Assembly: GCA_029263035.1 (NCBI GenBank)
Contig: JAJCYF010000103.1
Span: forward strand, 1-7,306
Source of the DNA: Actinomycetes bacterium
GTDB taxonomy: Bacteria; Actinomycetota; CADDZG01; JAHWKV01
Direction of reading: 5' to 3'
DNA length: 7,306 nucleotides
In this document: one piece after another, positions 1 to 5,179 of the stretch
How the letters are laid out: every line of letters begins with the position of its first letter
How positions within the stretch are numbered: the stretch's first letter is position 1
Notes under the pieces: model-generated
Databases searched by the model: none
The model's input: the letters and a program-made list of their open reading frames with translations, nothing else
What the model was told of the DNA's origin: nothing
Translations under genes and position numbers: made by a program

Positions 1-87
1 CTGGTGGCCGAGCCGGGCGCCCGGGTCTGGACCGACGACTTCTCGGACGTTTTCTCGGTCTTTCGCTGGAGATCCGGGAGCGGCTAG
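1..87 (+). CDS. C-terminal end of a cut-off gene, possibly spermidine-synthase-like
   Basis: Frame 1 is open from the first base to a TAG at 85-87 and gives 28 residues containing VWTDDFSDVFSVFRW. The gene is cut by the left edge, so its start and most of its domains are not visible. The Trp-Thr-Asp-Asp-Phe-Ser segment close to the C terminus resembles the end of spermidine-synthase-like methyltransferase-fold proteins, including the MFS-fused forms, which often finish with a TDD(Y/F)S segment. That match is from memory of the family and rests on very few residues. Codon choice is GC-rich, which agrees with real coding. Function is a weak guess; that this is a real gene end is more secure. 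Confidence 0.5.
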   Translation: MVAEPGARVWTDDFSDVFSVFRWRSGSG

Positions 88-102
88 TTTTTTAGAAGTT
101 AC

Positions 103-124
103 GACTTGAGAATATTCTCAAGTC
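103..124. repeat. Perfect 22-bp AT-rich palindrome
   Basis: Each arm reads GACTTGAGAAT and the two arms meet with no spacer, so the 22 bases equal their own reverse complement. It lies between two converging gene ends (stop at 87 on plus, stop at 267-269 on minus), where an operator would not normally be expected. No T-run follows on either strand, so it is not a typical intrinsic terminator. The inner TGAGAAT/ATTCTCA halves resemble Fur-family half-sites, but without the usual one-base centre. It could be a regulator site for a short unseen transcript, a 3'-end stabilising hairpin or a recombination relic. Symmetry is directly visible; function is unknown. Confidence 0.6.
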
Positions 125-225
125 TCGTTAGGATATGCCTCTCTCCTCCGACTAAGAGATGAGACCGACCGGCTACGCCATAGCGGTCGCGTGCTGTTAC
201 GGGCCTTGAACTGGGAACGGGCCCG

Positions 226-263
226 GAAGAAGGGCCGGTCCCCCAAAGGACCGGCCCTTCTTC
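226..263 (-). terminator. Strong hairpin terminator after copB
   Basis: A perfect 16-bp inverted repeat (arms 226-241 and 248-263, arm GAAGAAGGGCCGGTCC) encloses a 6-base loop and begins 3 bases beyond the TGA stop of the minus-strand copper ATPase gene. No long U-tract follows on the minus strand. A second weak hairpin (CGGGCC/GGCCCG, 200-205 with 220-225) lies directly beyond it. U-poor hairpins at gene ends are common in high-GC actinobacteria. It may also stop transcripts arriving from the plus-strand gene ending at 87. Confidence 0.7.
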
Positions 264-266
264 GCG

Positions 267-2402
267 TCAGGCCGGATTCCGCCGGCTGAGATCCACCCGC
301 CGCAGCAGCTGGGCGTTGAGGGCAACGATCACCGTTGACGCACTCATCAGGACTGCGCCGACCGCCGGTGAAAGCGTGATCCCTATGGGCGAGAGGACCC
401 CTGCCGCGAGCGGGAGGGCAAACAGGTTGTAGCCGGCCCCCCACGCCAGGTTCTGCAGCATTTTGCGGTAGGACGCCCGGGAGAGACGGATCAGCCCGGT
501 CACCGCCCGGGGATCCGACGAAACCAGGACCACTCCAGCCGACTCGATGGCCACATCGGTTCCCGCGCCGATTGCTATCCCCACGTCCGCCCGGGCGAGC
601 GCAGGAGCATCGTTCACACCGTCGCCGACCATGGCCACCTGTAGTCCCCGGGCTTGCAGGTCCGAGACCGCCCTGTCCTTCTGATCCGGCAGTACCTCGG
701 CGAACACCTCGTCGATGCCCAGCCGTGCCGCCACCGAGTCGGCCACCTGCCGGGCGTCGCCGGTGATCATGGCTACCCGCACCCCCAGCCGGTGCAGCTC
801 ATTGACCGCCTCCGCCGATTCCGGCCGGATCTCGTCCTCCAGCGCAATCCCTCCGACAACCCGGCCGCCGGCCAGGACAAACAGGACCGCCGCTCCCCGG
901 CTGCGCCACTCGTCGATCCTGTCCGACAGCTCCGCCGGTTCCTGGATGCCCAGCTCCTTGAGCAGGTTCGGTCCGCCCACCGAGACCTCGATCCCATCGA
1001 CCCGGCCGCTCACTCCGCGGCCGGTTGCCGACCGGAATCCGGTCACCGCCCGGAGAGGACCGCGCTCGGCGGCCGCCGCAACTATCGCCCGACCGACCGG
1101 GTGCTCCGACTCCGACTCCACCGAACCGGCCAGCGCAAGAACCTCGTCGCCGGAGATACCCAGGCCGCCGACCCCGGTCACAACGTGCGCACCGCGGGTC
1201 AGGGTCCCGGTCTTGTCGAACAGGACCACCTCCACTGTACGCATGCGCTCCAGCGCCAGCCGGTCCTTGATCAGGATGCCGGCCTTGGCGGAGATGGAGG
1301 TCGAAAGGCTGACCACCAGGGGAATTGCCAGACCCAAAGCGTGGGGGCAGGCGATTACCAAGACCGTCACGGTACGCACGAACGCGTTTTCCGTCTGGCC
1401 TATCGCCCACCAGACCAGAAACGTCGCCGCCCCGGAAACCATGGCGACGTAGAAGAGCAGCGCGGCCGCCCGGTCGGCCAGTGCCTGGGCCCGGGAGCGG
1501 GAGGCCTGGGCCTCAGCAACCAACCGCTGGATACCGGCCAGGGCGGTCTGCTCACCGACCGCCTCCACCCGAACCCTGATCGACGAATCGGTTGCGACGG
1601 TACCGGCGACCACCCGTTCTCCCTCGTCTTTGGCAACCGGCCGCGACTCGCCCGTGACCATCGATTCGTCCAGCTCGGCCCGGCCGGCGACGATTACCCC
1701 GTCTGCCGGCACCCTGCCTCCCGAGCGGACCAGGACCACGTTGCCCGGAATCAGGTCGCCGGGGGCAACGGTTTCGATACCGCGGTCGGTAACCCGCTCC
1801 GCCTCGTCCGGCAGCAAAGAGGCCAGCGCCGACAGGGCCCCCTGGGCCTGACCGAGCGAGCGCATCTCAATCCAGTGGCCGAGCAGCATGATGGTCACCA
1901 GGGTGGCCAGCTCGGGCCACAGGTCAACATCCAGCCAGCCCAGGGTGGTTGCCGCCGAAGCTCCGAACGCCACCAGCAGGCCCATGGAGATCAACAGCAT
2001 CATGCCGGGCGCCCGGGACTTGAGCTCGGACCAGCCGGAGCTCAAAAAGACCGGACCGCCGTAAAGGAACACCGCGGTCCCCAGAACAGGCGGGAGCCAG
2101 CGTGAGCCCGGGAAGGCCGGAGCCATCCACCCCGTGAGCTCCATCAGCATGTGGCTGTAGAGAACTACCGGGATGGTCAGCGCAAAGCTCAACCAGAACT
2201 TGCGTTTGAACATTGCGGCGTGGTCGCCGTGGTCGCCGTGGGATCCGTGGCCGTCATGGGATCCGTGGCCGCCGTGCGATTCGTGGCCGCCGTGGCCCGC
2301 GTCCACCTGCTGTACACCTCTGCCGTCAACCACTCCGGCTGGTTCCATGGAACCTCTCCTCACCTTGCCCGGTTCAACCGTTATATCCACTGCGCCGCTC
2401 AT
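267..2402 (-). CDS. copB: CopB-type (P1B-3) copper-exporting P-type ATPase
   Basis: Predicted 711-residue plasma-membrane heavy-metal pump that uses ATP to export copper (Cu(I)/Cu(II), possibly Ag(I)). Visible marks, numbered from ATG at 2402: nine His spaced by three at 37-61; actuator TGES 250-253; CPH 352-354 in the metal-channel helix, the class mark of P1B-3 pumps; phosphorylation site DKTGT starting at D396; His-Pro 434-435 of the nucleotide-binding domain; hinge GDGVND 593-598. The penultimate helix carries the family pattern N-x6-Y-N-x4-P (N651, Y658, N659, P664) and the last has MSASTVIVALNA from 686. No CxxC metal-binding domain is seen. Start: ATG 2402 has GGGAGG (2409-2414) six bases upstream. 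GTG 2423 lacks a well-placed site, and ATG 2348, with AGGAG seven bases upstream, is a real alternative (693 residues). It is divergent from csoR, with two CsoR boxes between them. Confidence 0.93.
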   Translation of the reverse strand: MSGAVDITVEPGKVRRGSMEPAGVVDGRGVQQVDAGHGGHESHGGHGSHDGHGSHGDHGDHAAMFKRKFWLSFALTIPVVLYSHMLMELTGWMAPAFPGSRWLPPVLGTAVFLYGGPVFLSSGWSELKSRAPGMMLLISMGLLVAFGASAATTLGWLDVDLWPELATLVTIMLLGHWIEMRSLGQAQGALSALASLLPDEAERVTDRGIETVAPGDLIPGNVVLVRSGGRVPADGVIVAGRAELDESMVTGESRPVAKDEGERVVAGTVATDSSIRVRVEAVGEQTALAGIQRLVAEAQASRSRAQALADRAAALLFYVAMVSGAATFLVWWAIGQTENAFVRTVTVLVIACPHALGLAIPLVVSLSTSISAKAGILIKDRLALERMRTVEVVLFDKTGTLTRGAHVVTGVGGLGISGDEVLALAGSVESESEHPVGRAIVAAAAERGPLRAVTGFRSATGRGVSGRVDGIEVSVGGPNLLKELGIQEPAELSDRIDEWRSRGAAVLFVLAGGRVVGGIALEDEIRPESAEAVNELHRLGVRVAMITGDARQVADSVAARLGIDEVFAEVLPDQKDRAVSDLQARGLQVAMVGDGVNDAPALARADVGIAIGAGTDVAIESAGVVLVSSDPRAVTGLIRLSRASYRKMLQNLAWGAGYNLFALPLAAGVLSPIGITLSPAVGAVLMSASTVIVALNAQLLRRVDLSRRNPA
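2220..2294 (-). repeat. His-x-x repeat tract in CopB N terminus
   Basis: This in-frame part of copB encodes residues 37-61, where all nine histidines sit exactly three residues apart, separated mainly by Gly, Ser, Asp and Glu. At DNA level a 15-base unit, TGGGATCCGTGGCCG on plus, occurs at 2239-2253 and 2257-2271, an 18-bp period equal to six residues. Such His-rich N termini are known in CopB pumps and are thought to bind copper or modulate activity. The tract could vary in length by slippage or recombination. Confidence 0.8.
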
Positions 2403-2450
2403 TTCCAACCTCCCGACTAGCACCTACTCCAGAATCGAGGGATAATGCAT

Positions 2451-2467
2451 ATACCCCCCGGGGGTAT
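2451..2467. promoter_or_regulatory. CsoR operator box I
   Basis: A perfect 8+1+8 palindrome, ATACCCCC-C-GGGGGTAT. This is the TACCC...GGGTA pseudo-dyad known from CsoR operators such as that of Bacillus subtilis copZA. It lies between the divergent copB and csoR starts and covers the predicted copB transcription start around 2466. Binding by the CsoR encoded next door is inferred. Confidence 0.85.
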
Positions 2468-2472
2468 GGAGT

Positions 2473-2501
2473 ACGGTACCCCCCTAGGGTATAGCTGTCA
2501 A
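2473..2501 (-). promoter_or_regulatory. copB promoter (TTGACA / TACCGT)
   Basis: On the minus strand a perfect TTGACA -35 (2501-2496) is followed after exactly 17 bp by TACCGT (2478-2473), which fits the TAnnnT form of actinobacterial -10 elements. CsoR box II fills the spacer and enters the -10, and box I covers the expected transcription start, so repressor binding would block RNA polymerase. No equally good plus-strand promoter for csoR is apparent; GATAAT at 2441-2446 is a possible -10 but lacks a convincing -35. Confidence 0.65.
2476..2492. promoter_or_regulatory. CsoR operator box II
   Basis: GTACCCCCCTAGGGTAT has the same 17-bp geometry as box I and matches it at 14 of 17 positions. 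The centres are 25 bp apart. It is less symmetric than box I and may bind more weakly. It overlaps the spacer and -10 of the copB promoter and lies 26 bp before the csoR start, so it could serve both genes, giving csoR autoregulation. Confidence 0.8.
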
Positions 2502-2508
2502 CAGTGTT

Positions 2509-2514
2509 GGGAGG
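2509..2514 (+). promoter_or_regulatory. Ribosome binding site that sets the csoR start
   Basis: GGGAGG followed by AAAA and then TTG at 2519. It lies inside the longer reading frame that opens with GTG at 2504, and no Shine-Dalgarno precedes that GTG. TTG 2519 is therefore the more likely start, although the 4-base spacer is short. Confidence 0.7.
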
Positions 2515-2518
2515 AAAA

Positions 2519-2803
2519 TTGGCCACAAGGGGTTACACCACATCCAAGGACGACCTGCGGGAGCGGCTCGCTCGGGTCGAGGGTCAGGTCAAGGGAATCA
2601 CGAAGATGATCGAAGAGGACCGGTACTGCATCGATGTCCTTACCCAGATCAACGCGGTACGGGCGGCGCTGGACAAAGTGGCCCTGGGCCTGTTGGACGG
2701 ACACGTGCGCCACTGTCTGGTAGGCGGAGAGGGCGGACCGGAAACTCCGGAGGACCAGGCCGGGGAACTGATGGCCGCCGTCGGGCGGATGGTGCAACGG
2801 TAG
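2519..2803 (+). CDS. csoR: Copper-sensing transcriptional repressor CsoR
   Basis: Predicted 94-residue cytoplasmic all-helical repressor of the CsoR/RcnR family. Apo-CsoR binds GC-rich dyads; Cu(I) binding releases it and derepresses copper-resistance genes. The copper ligands are present with the spacing of Mycobacterium tuberculosis CsoR: C37, H62 and C66 (Cys, then +25 His, then +4 Cys). The family's RLARVEGQVKGI segment early in the protein and the ED-R-YC-D segment leading into C37 are clear. Length is normal. The start is taken as TTG 2519 because GGGAGG lies four bases upstream; GTG 2504 would add five residues. It is divergent from copB, with two operator boxes and the copB promoter between them, which strongly supports copper rather than nickel, formaldehyde or persulfide sensing. 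Autoregulation is likely. RNase HI follows 45 bp downstream on the same strand but is probably independent. Confidence 0.93.
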   Translation: MATRGYTTSKDDLRERLARVEGQVKGITKMIEEDRYCIDVLTQINAVRAALDKVALGLLDGHVRHCLVGGEGGPETPEDQAGELMAAVGRMVQR

Positions 2804-2832
2804 GCGGGAGTCGAAGGGTACGGCCACCCGGC

Positions 2833-2841
2833 TGGTACCAT
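2833..2841 (+). promoter_or_regulatory. Possible extended -10 for a leaderless RNase HI mRNA
   Basis: TGG-TACCAT ends seven bases before the A of the RNase HI ATG at 2849, which would place transcription start on the start codon itself. No Shine-Dalgarno is visible before that ATG, as expected for a leaderless message, a common form in actinobacteria. No good -35 is seen. This is a weak call based on spacing and a short match. Confidence 0.35.
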
Positions 2842-2848
2842 CTCGGCC

Positions 2849-3454
2849 ATGCCCGAATTTCGCTGCACGGACTGCGGCCAGACCTTCAGCCTCAGCGATG
2901 AGGTTCTCAGCCGCTACCCCGGCTGGACGCCGAGGCAGTGCCGCAAGTGCAAGGCGGCCAAGAGCCCCAAGCCCTCCAGGGCTCCGGCGACGGCCGGAGA
3001 TCCCGACGAGGGGCTGTTCACCGACGGGGCGTGCAGCGGCAACCCGGGGCCCGGTGGCTGGGGCGTGGTCTGGGTACGGGCTGGCCAGATGATCGCCGAG
3101 GCCAACGGCGGCGAGCCGCACACCACCAACAACCGGATGGAGCTGACCGCGCTTATCGAGGCCTACCGGATGCTCGACGCCACCGCCACGGAAACCATCT
3201 GGAGCGACAGCACCCTATGCGTAAAAACCGTCAACGAGTGGGCGCAGGGCTGGGAACGCCAGGGGTGGAAGCGCAAAACCGGGCCGGTGGAGAACCTGGA
3301 CCTGGTCCAACCCCTCTACGAGCTGGCCAAGGACCACCCGCAGGTCAAGCTGCGCTGGCTGAAAGGCCACGCCGGGCAGCGCTGGAACGAACGGGCGGAT
3401 GTCCTGGCCACCGCCTACCAGCAGGGAGTGGAGCTGGTCGGCCGGGCAGAATGA
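2849..3454 (+). CDS. rnhA: Ribonuclease HI with N-terminal zinc ribbon
   Basis: Predicted 201-residue cytoplasmic enzyme that cleaves the RNA strand of RNA-DNA hybrids (R-loops, primers) using two divalent metals. The RNase HI domain (about 55-190) has the full set of active residues: D59 in FTDGACSGNPGPGGWG, E98 in NNRMELTAL, D120 in WSDS, H174 in LKGHAG and D184 in NERAD. The D120-H174 gap of 54 equals that of Escherichia coli, and the W-rich substrate-binding handle (131-140) is present. Ahead of it, residues 1-38 carry C6-x2-C9 and C31-x2-C34 in a C-x2-CG-x-x-F ... P-x-x-C-x2-C layout like the small 'probable zinc-ribbon' family (zf-trcl). A Pro/Ala/Lys-rich linker (about 39-52) joins them. 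Typical bacterial RNase HI is about 155 residues, so the ribbon is an added module that may aid nucleic-acid binding or contacts with RNA polymerase or ribosomes; that role is inference. The ATG has no clear Shine-Dalgarno. Confidence 0.9.
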   Translation: MPEFRCTDCGQTFSLSDEVLSRYPGWTPRQCRKCKAAKSPKPSRAPATAGDPDEGLFTDGACSGNPGPGGWGVVWVRAGQMIAEANGGEPHTTNNRMELTALIEAYRMLDATATETIWSDSTLCVKTVNEWAQGWERQGWKRKTGPVENLDLVQPLYELAKDHPQVKLRWLKGHAGQRWNERADVLATAYQQGVELVGRAE

Positions 3455-3475
3455 CCCTGCCAAAAAGGGAGAGCA

Positions 3476-3661
3476 CTAGTCCGTAGCGGTCGCTTCGAAC
3501 TCTACGAGCAGGTCGGGAAACGCCAAGCGACTCACCCCCAGGAGCGTGCCGGGCGGCATCACGTCGGCAGCGCCCAGGCCGTCAGTGACTTTCGAAAGAC
3601 CTACCCCGGAGCGTGCACCGAAAACCGGCCCTTTGTAGTGTGGGCGGATCACTTCAGCCAA
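3476..3661 (-). pseudogene. C-terminal remnant of a RidA/YjgF-family gene
   Basis: The minus frame opens at TTG 3661 and ends at TAG 3476-3478 (61 residues). Its last 30 or so residues, MPPGTLLGVSRLAFPDLLVEF followed by EATATD, match the pattern ending RidA-family proteins (T-x-V-x-V-x-x-L-x-x-x-x-L-V-E-I-E-A-x-A). RidA proteins are about 125-135 residues and deaminate reactive enamine/imine intermediates; here the N-terminal half is absent. The upstream part (about 3570-3661) has less GC-rich third positions and no clear RidA match, so real homology may begin near 3570. The frame stays open upstream of 3661 into the opposing kinase gene's 5' region without RidA-like sequence. The likely reading is a gene cut by a rearrangement that brought in the kinase gene. 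It converges with rnhA, 21 bp apart. Call based on the tail motif only. Confidence 0.5.
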
Positions 3662-3740
3662 TGAAACGACCCAGCAGTGGCACCCCGAGCCCGGATCGGA
3701 AGGCGGCCTGGCCCCGGCGGCGGTTGAAACCCACGTCTCG

Positions 3741-5159
3741 ATGCTGGTTTTCGCCGGGGACAGGGCCTACAAGCTCAAGAAGGCCGTCCGCACGCCGTTC
3801 CTGGACTTCTCCACCCAGCAGCTGCGCCGCAGCGCCTGCGAACGGGAGGTGGAGCTCAACCGCCGGTTCGCCCCGGACGTCTACCTGGGTGTGGCACAGG
3901 TGCTGGGAGCTGGCGGGGAGCCGTGCGACTGGCTGGTGGTCATGCGCCGCATGCCGCCGGAAAAGCGGTTGAGCAGGCTCGTTCGGAAGGGACGGTCCGC
4001 AGAGTGCCTGGATGCGGTCGCCGGCGTGGTGGCGCAGTTTCACGGCCGGGCGCCGGCGGGACCGGAAATCGACCGGGAGGGCACCCGCGATGCGGTGGTT
4101 GCCAGGTGGGAGTCCAACATCGAACCGCTCGATCAATTTGCGCAGCATCTGGACGACCCGGCGCTTCCCGGCCGGATCGCAAGCCTGGCCCGCACCTACC
4201 TTGCCGGCCGCAAACCCCTTTTCGACCGCCGGATAGCCGAAGGCTTCATCCGCGACTGCCACGGTGACCTGCTGGCCGATGACGTTTACTGCCTGGACGA
4301 CGGGCCCCGGATCCTCGACTGCCTGGAGTTCGACGACCGGCTGCGCTACGTCGACATCATCGACGACGCCGGGTTTCTGGCAATGGACCTGGAGCGCCTC
4401 GGCGGACCCGAGCTGGGCGACCGGTTTCTCAAGGCATACGCCGCCGCCTCCGGGAACACCTTCCCAAAGTCGCTCTCGCACCACTACCGGGCTTACCGGG
4501 CGCATGTGAGAGCCAAGGTCGCCGGCATGCGCTTCGAGCAGGGCGACGAACAGGCGCTGGACGACGTGGCGGCCCTGCTGAAGATTGCGCTGCGGCACCT
4601 GGAGGCGGGCCGGGTTTCGCTCGTCCTAGTCGGAGGCCTGCCGGGGACCGGCAAGTCCACCGTCGCCCGCAGCCTCGCCGAGCAGCGAGGCTGGGTGGTC
4701 CTGCGGTCCGACGAGGTGCGCAAACAGCTTGCCGGCGTGGACGGTTCCCGGCCGGCGGACTTCGGCAAGGGGCTGTACCGGCAGGAGATGACCGCGGCGA
4801 CCTACGCGGCGCTCCTGGCGCGGGCCGGTCCTTTACTGGAGGAGGGATCCTCGGTGATCCTGGATGCTTCCTGGGCATCGGCAGAGTGGCGGGAGGCCGC
4901 CGCCCGCCTGGCCGGAGAATGCTCCGCCGGGTTGGTGCAGATCAGCTGCGCGGCTCCCATGGAGGTCGCGGAGCAGCGCATCGCGGCACGTTCACGGCAG
5001 GGAGAGGATCCGTCCGACGCCACCGCCGCAGTGGCGGAGGCCATGGCCGCTCGGTTCGAGCCGTGGCCGCAGGCCGAGAGTCTCGACACTTCGGGAGGGC
5101 TGGCCTCGACCCTGGAGGCTGCGGGGCAGTTGCTCTCAGACCGGCTCGACCGGACCTGA
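3741..5159 (+). CDS. APH-like / P-loop kinase fusion of unknown substrate
   Basis: From ATG 3741 the product has 472 residues. The N-terminal part (1 to about 290) is aminoglycoside-phosphotransferase-like (COG2187 type): YKLKK 10-14, the conserved block ending in APDVYLGVA, the catalytic-loop-like HGD 174-176, and D193/D198 in a DCLEFDDRLRYVDI segment. The C-terminal part (about 293-472) is a P-loop kinase (COG0645 type) with Walker A GLPGTGKST 299-307, LRSDEVRK 321-328 and VILDASW 372-378. The family is widespread in actinobacteria and proteobacteria and is uncharacterised; I recall Rv2004c of M. tuberculosis as a relative. It should not be called an antibiotic-resistance gene. The start is doubtful: family members carry an ETHVS-(V/L)-x-F-x-x-GD block before YKLKK, and AVETHVS is encoded in frame just upstream (3720-3740). 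The frame is open back to 3639, yet I see no in-frame ATG, GTG or TTG there and no Shine-Dalgarno before 3741. Confidence 0.85.
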   Translation: MLVFAGDRAYKLKKAVRTPFLDFSTQQLRRSACEREVELNRRFAPDVYLGVAQVLGAGGEPCDWLVVMRRMPPEKRLSRLVRKGRSAECLDAVAGVVAQFHGRAPAGPEIDREGTRDAVVARWESNIEPLDQFAQHLDDPALPGRIASLARTYLAGRKPLFDRRIAEGFIRDCHGDLLADDVYCLDDGPRILDCLEFDDRLRYVDIIDDAGFLAMDLERLGGPELGDRFLKAYAAASGNTFPKSLSHHYRAYRAHVRAKVAGMRFEQGDEQALDDVAALLKIALRHLEAGRVSLVLVGGLPGTGKSTVARSLAEQRGWVVLRSDEVRKQLAGVDGSRPADFGKGLYRQEMTAATYAALLARAGPLLEEGSSVILDASWASAEWREAAARLAGECSAGLVQISCAAPMEVAEQRIAARSRQGEDPSDATAAVAEAMAARFEPWPQAESLDTSGGLASTLEAAGQLLSDRLDRT

Positions 5160-5179
5160 CACAAGGCGGGAGCTCGGGT

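Noticed and set aside
197..225. A possible tRNA T-arm-like hairpin
   Set aside because: The minus strand contains a GTTC-like stretch and a 6-bp stem, but no acceptor, D or anticodon arms can be drawn around it.
654..2105. A 483-codon open frame on the plus strand opposite copB
   Set aside because: It is antisense to a well-supported P-type ATPase, and its product is Arg/Pro/Gln/Gly-rich with no recognisable domain. This is the usual shadow frame of a GC-rich gene.
3484..3493. The 10-base string TAGCGGTCGC, also found at 181-190
   Set aside because: Ten bases shared twice in 7 kb of GC-rich DNA is weak, the flanks do not match, and no element boundaries accompany it.
3654..4598. A 314-codon open frame on the minus strand opposite the kinase gene
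   Set aside because: It mirrors the conserved APH-like coding frame on the plus strand and has no motif of its own.
3741..5159. Aminoglycoside resistance gene
   Set aside because: The APH-like fold is fused to a P-loop kinase, as in a widespread uncharacterised family; nothing in the sequence indicates antibiotic modification.
5160..5179. Terminator between the converging kinase and prfC genes
   Set aside because: Only a 5-bp CCTGA/TCAGG pairing with a long loop can be drawn, which is too weak to call.
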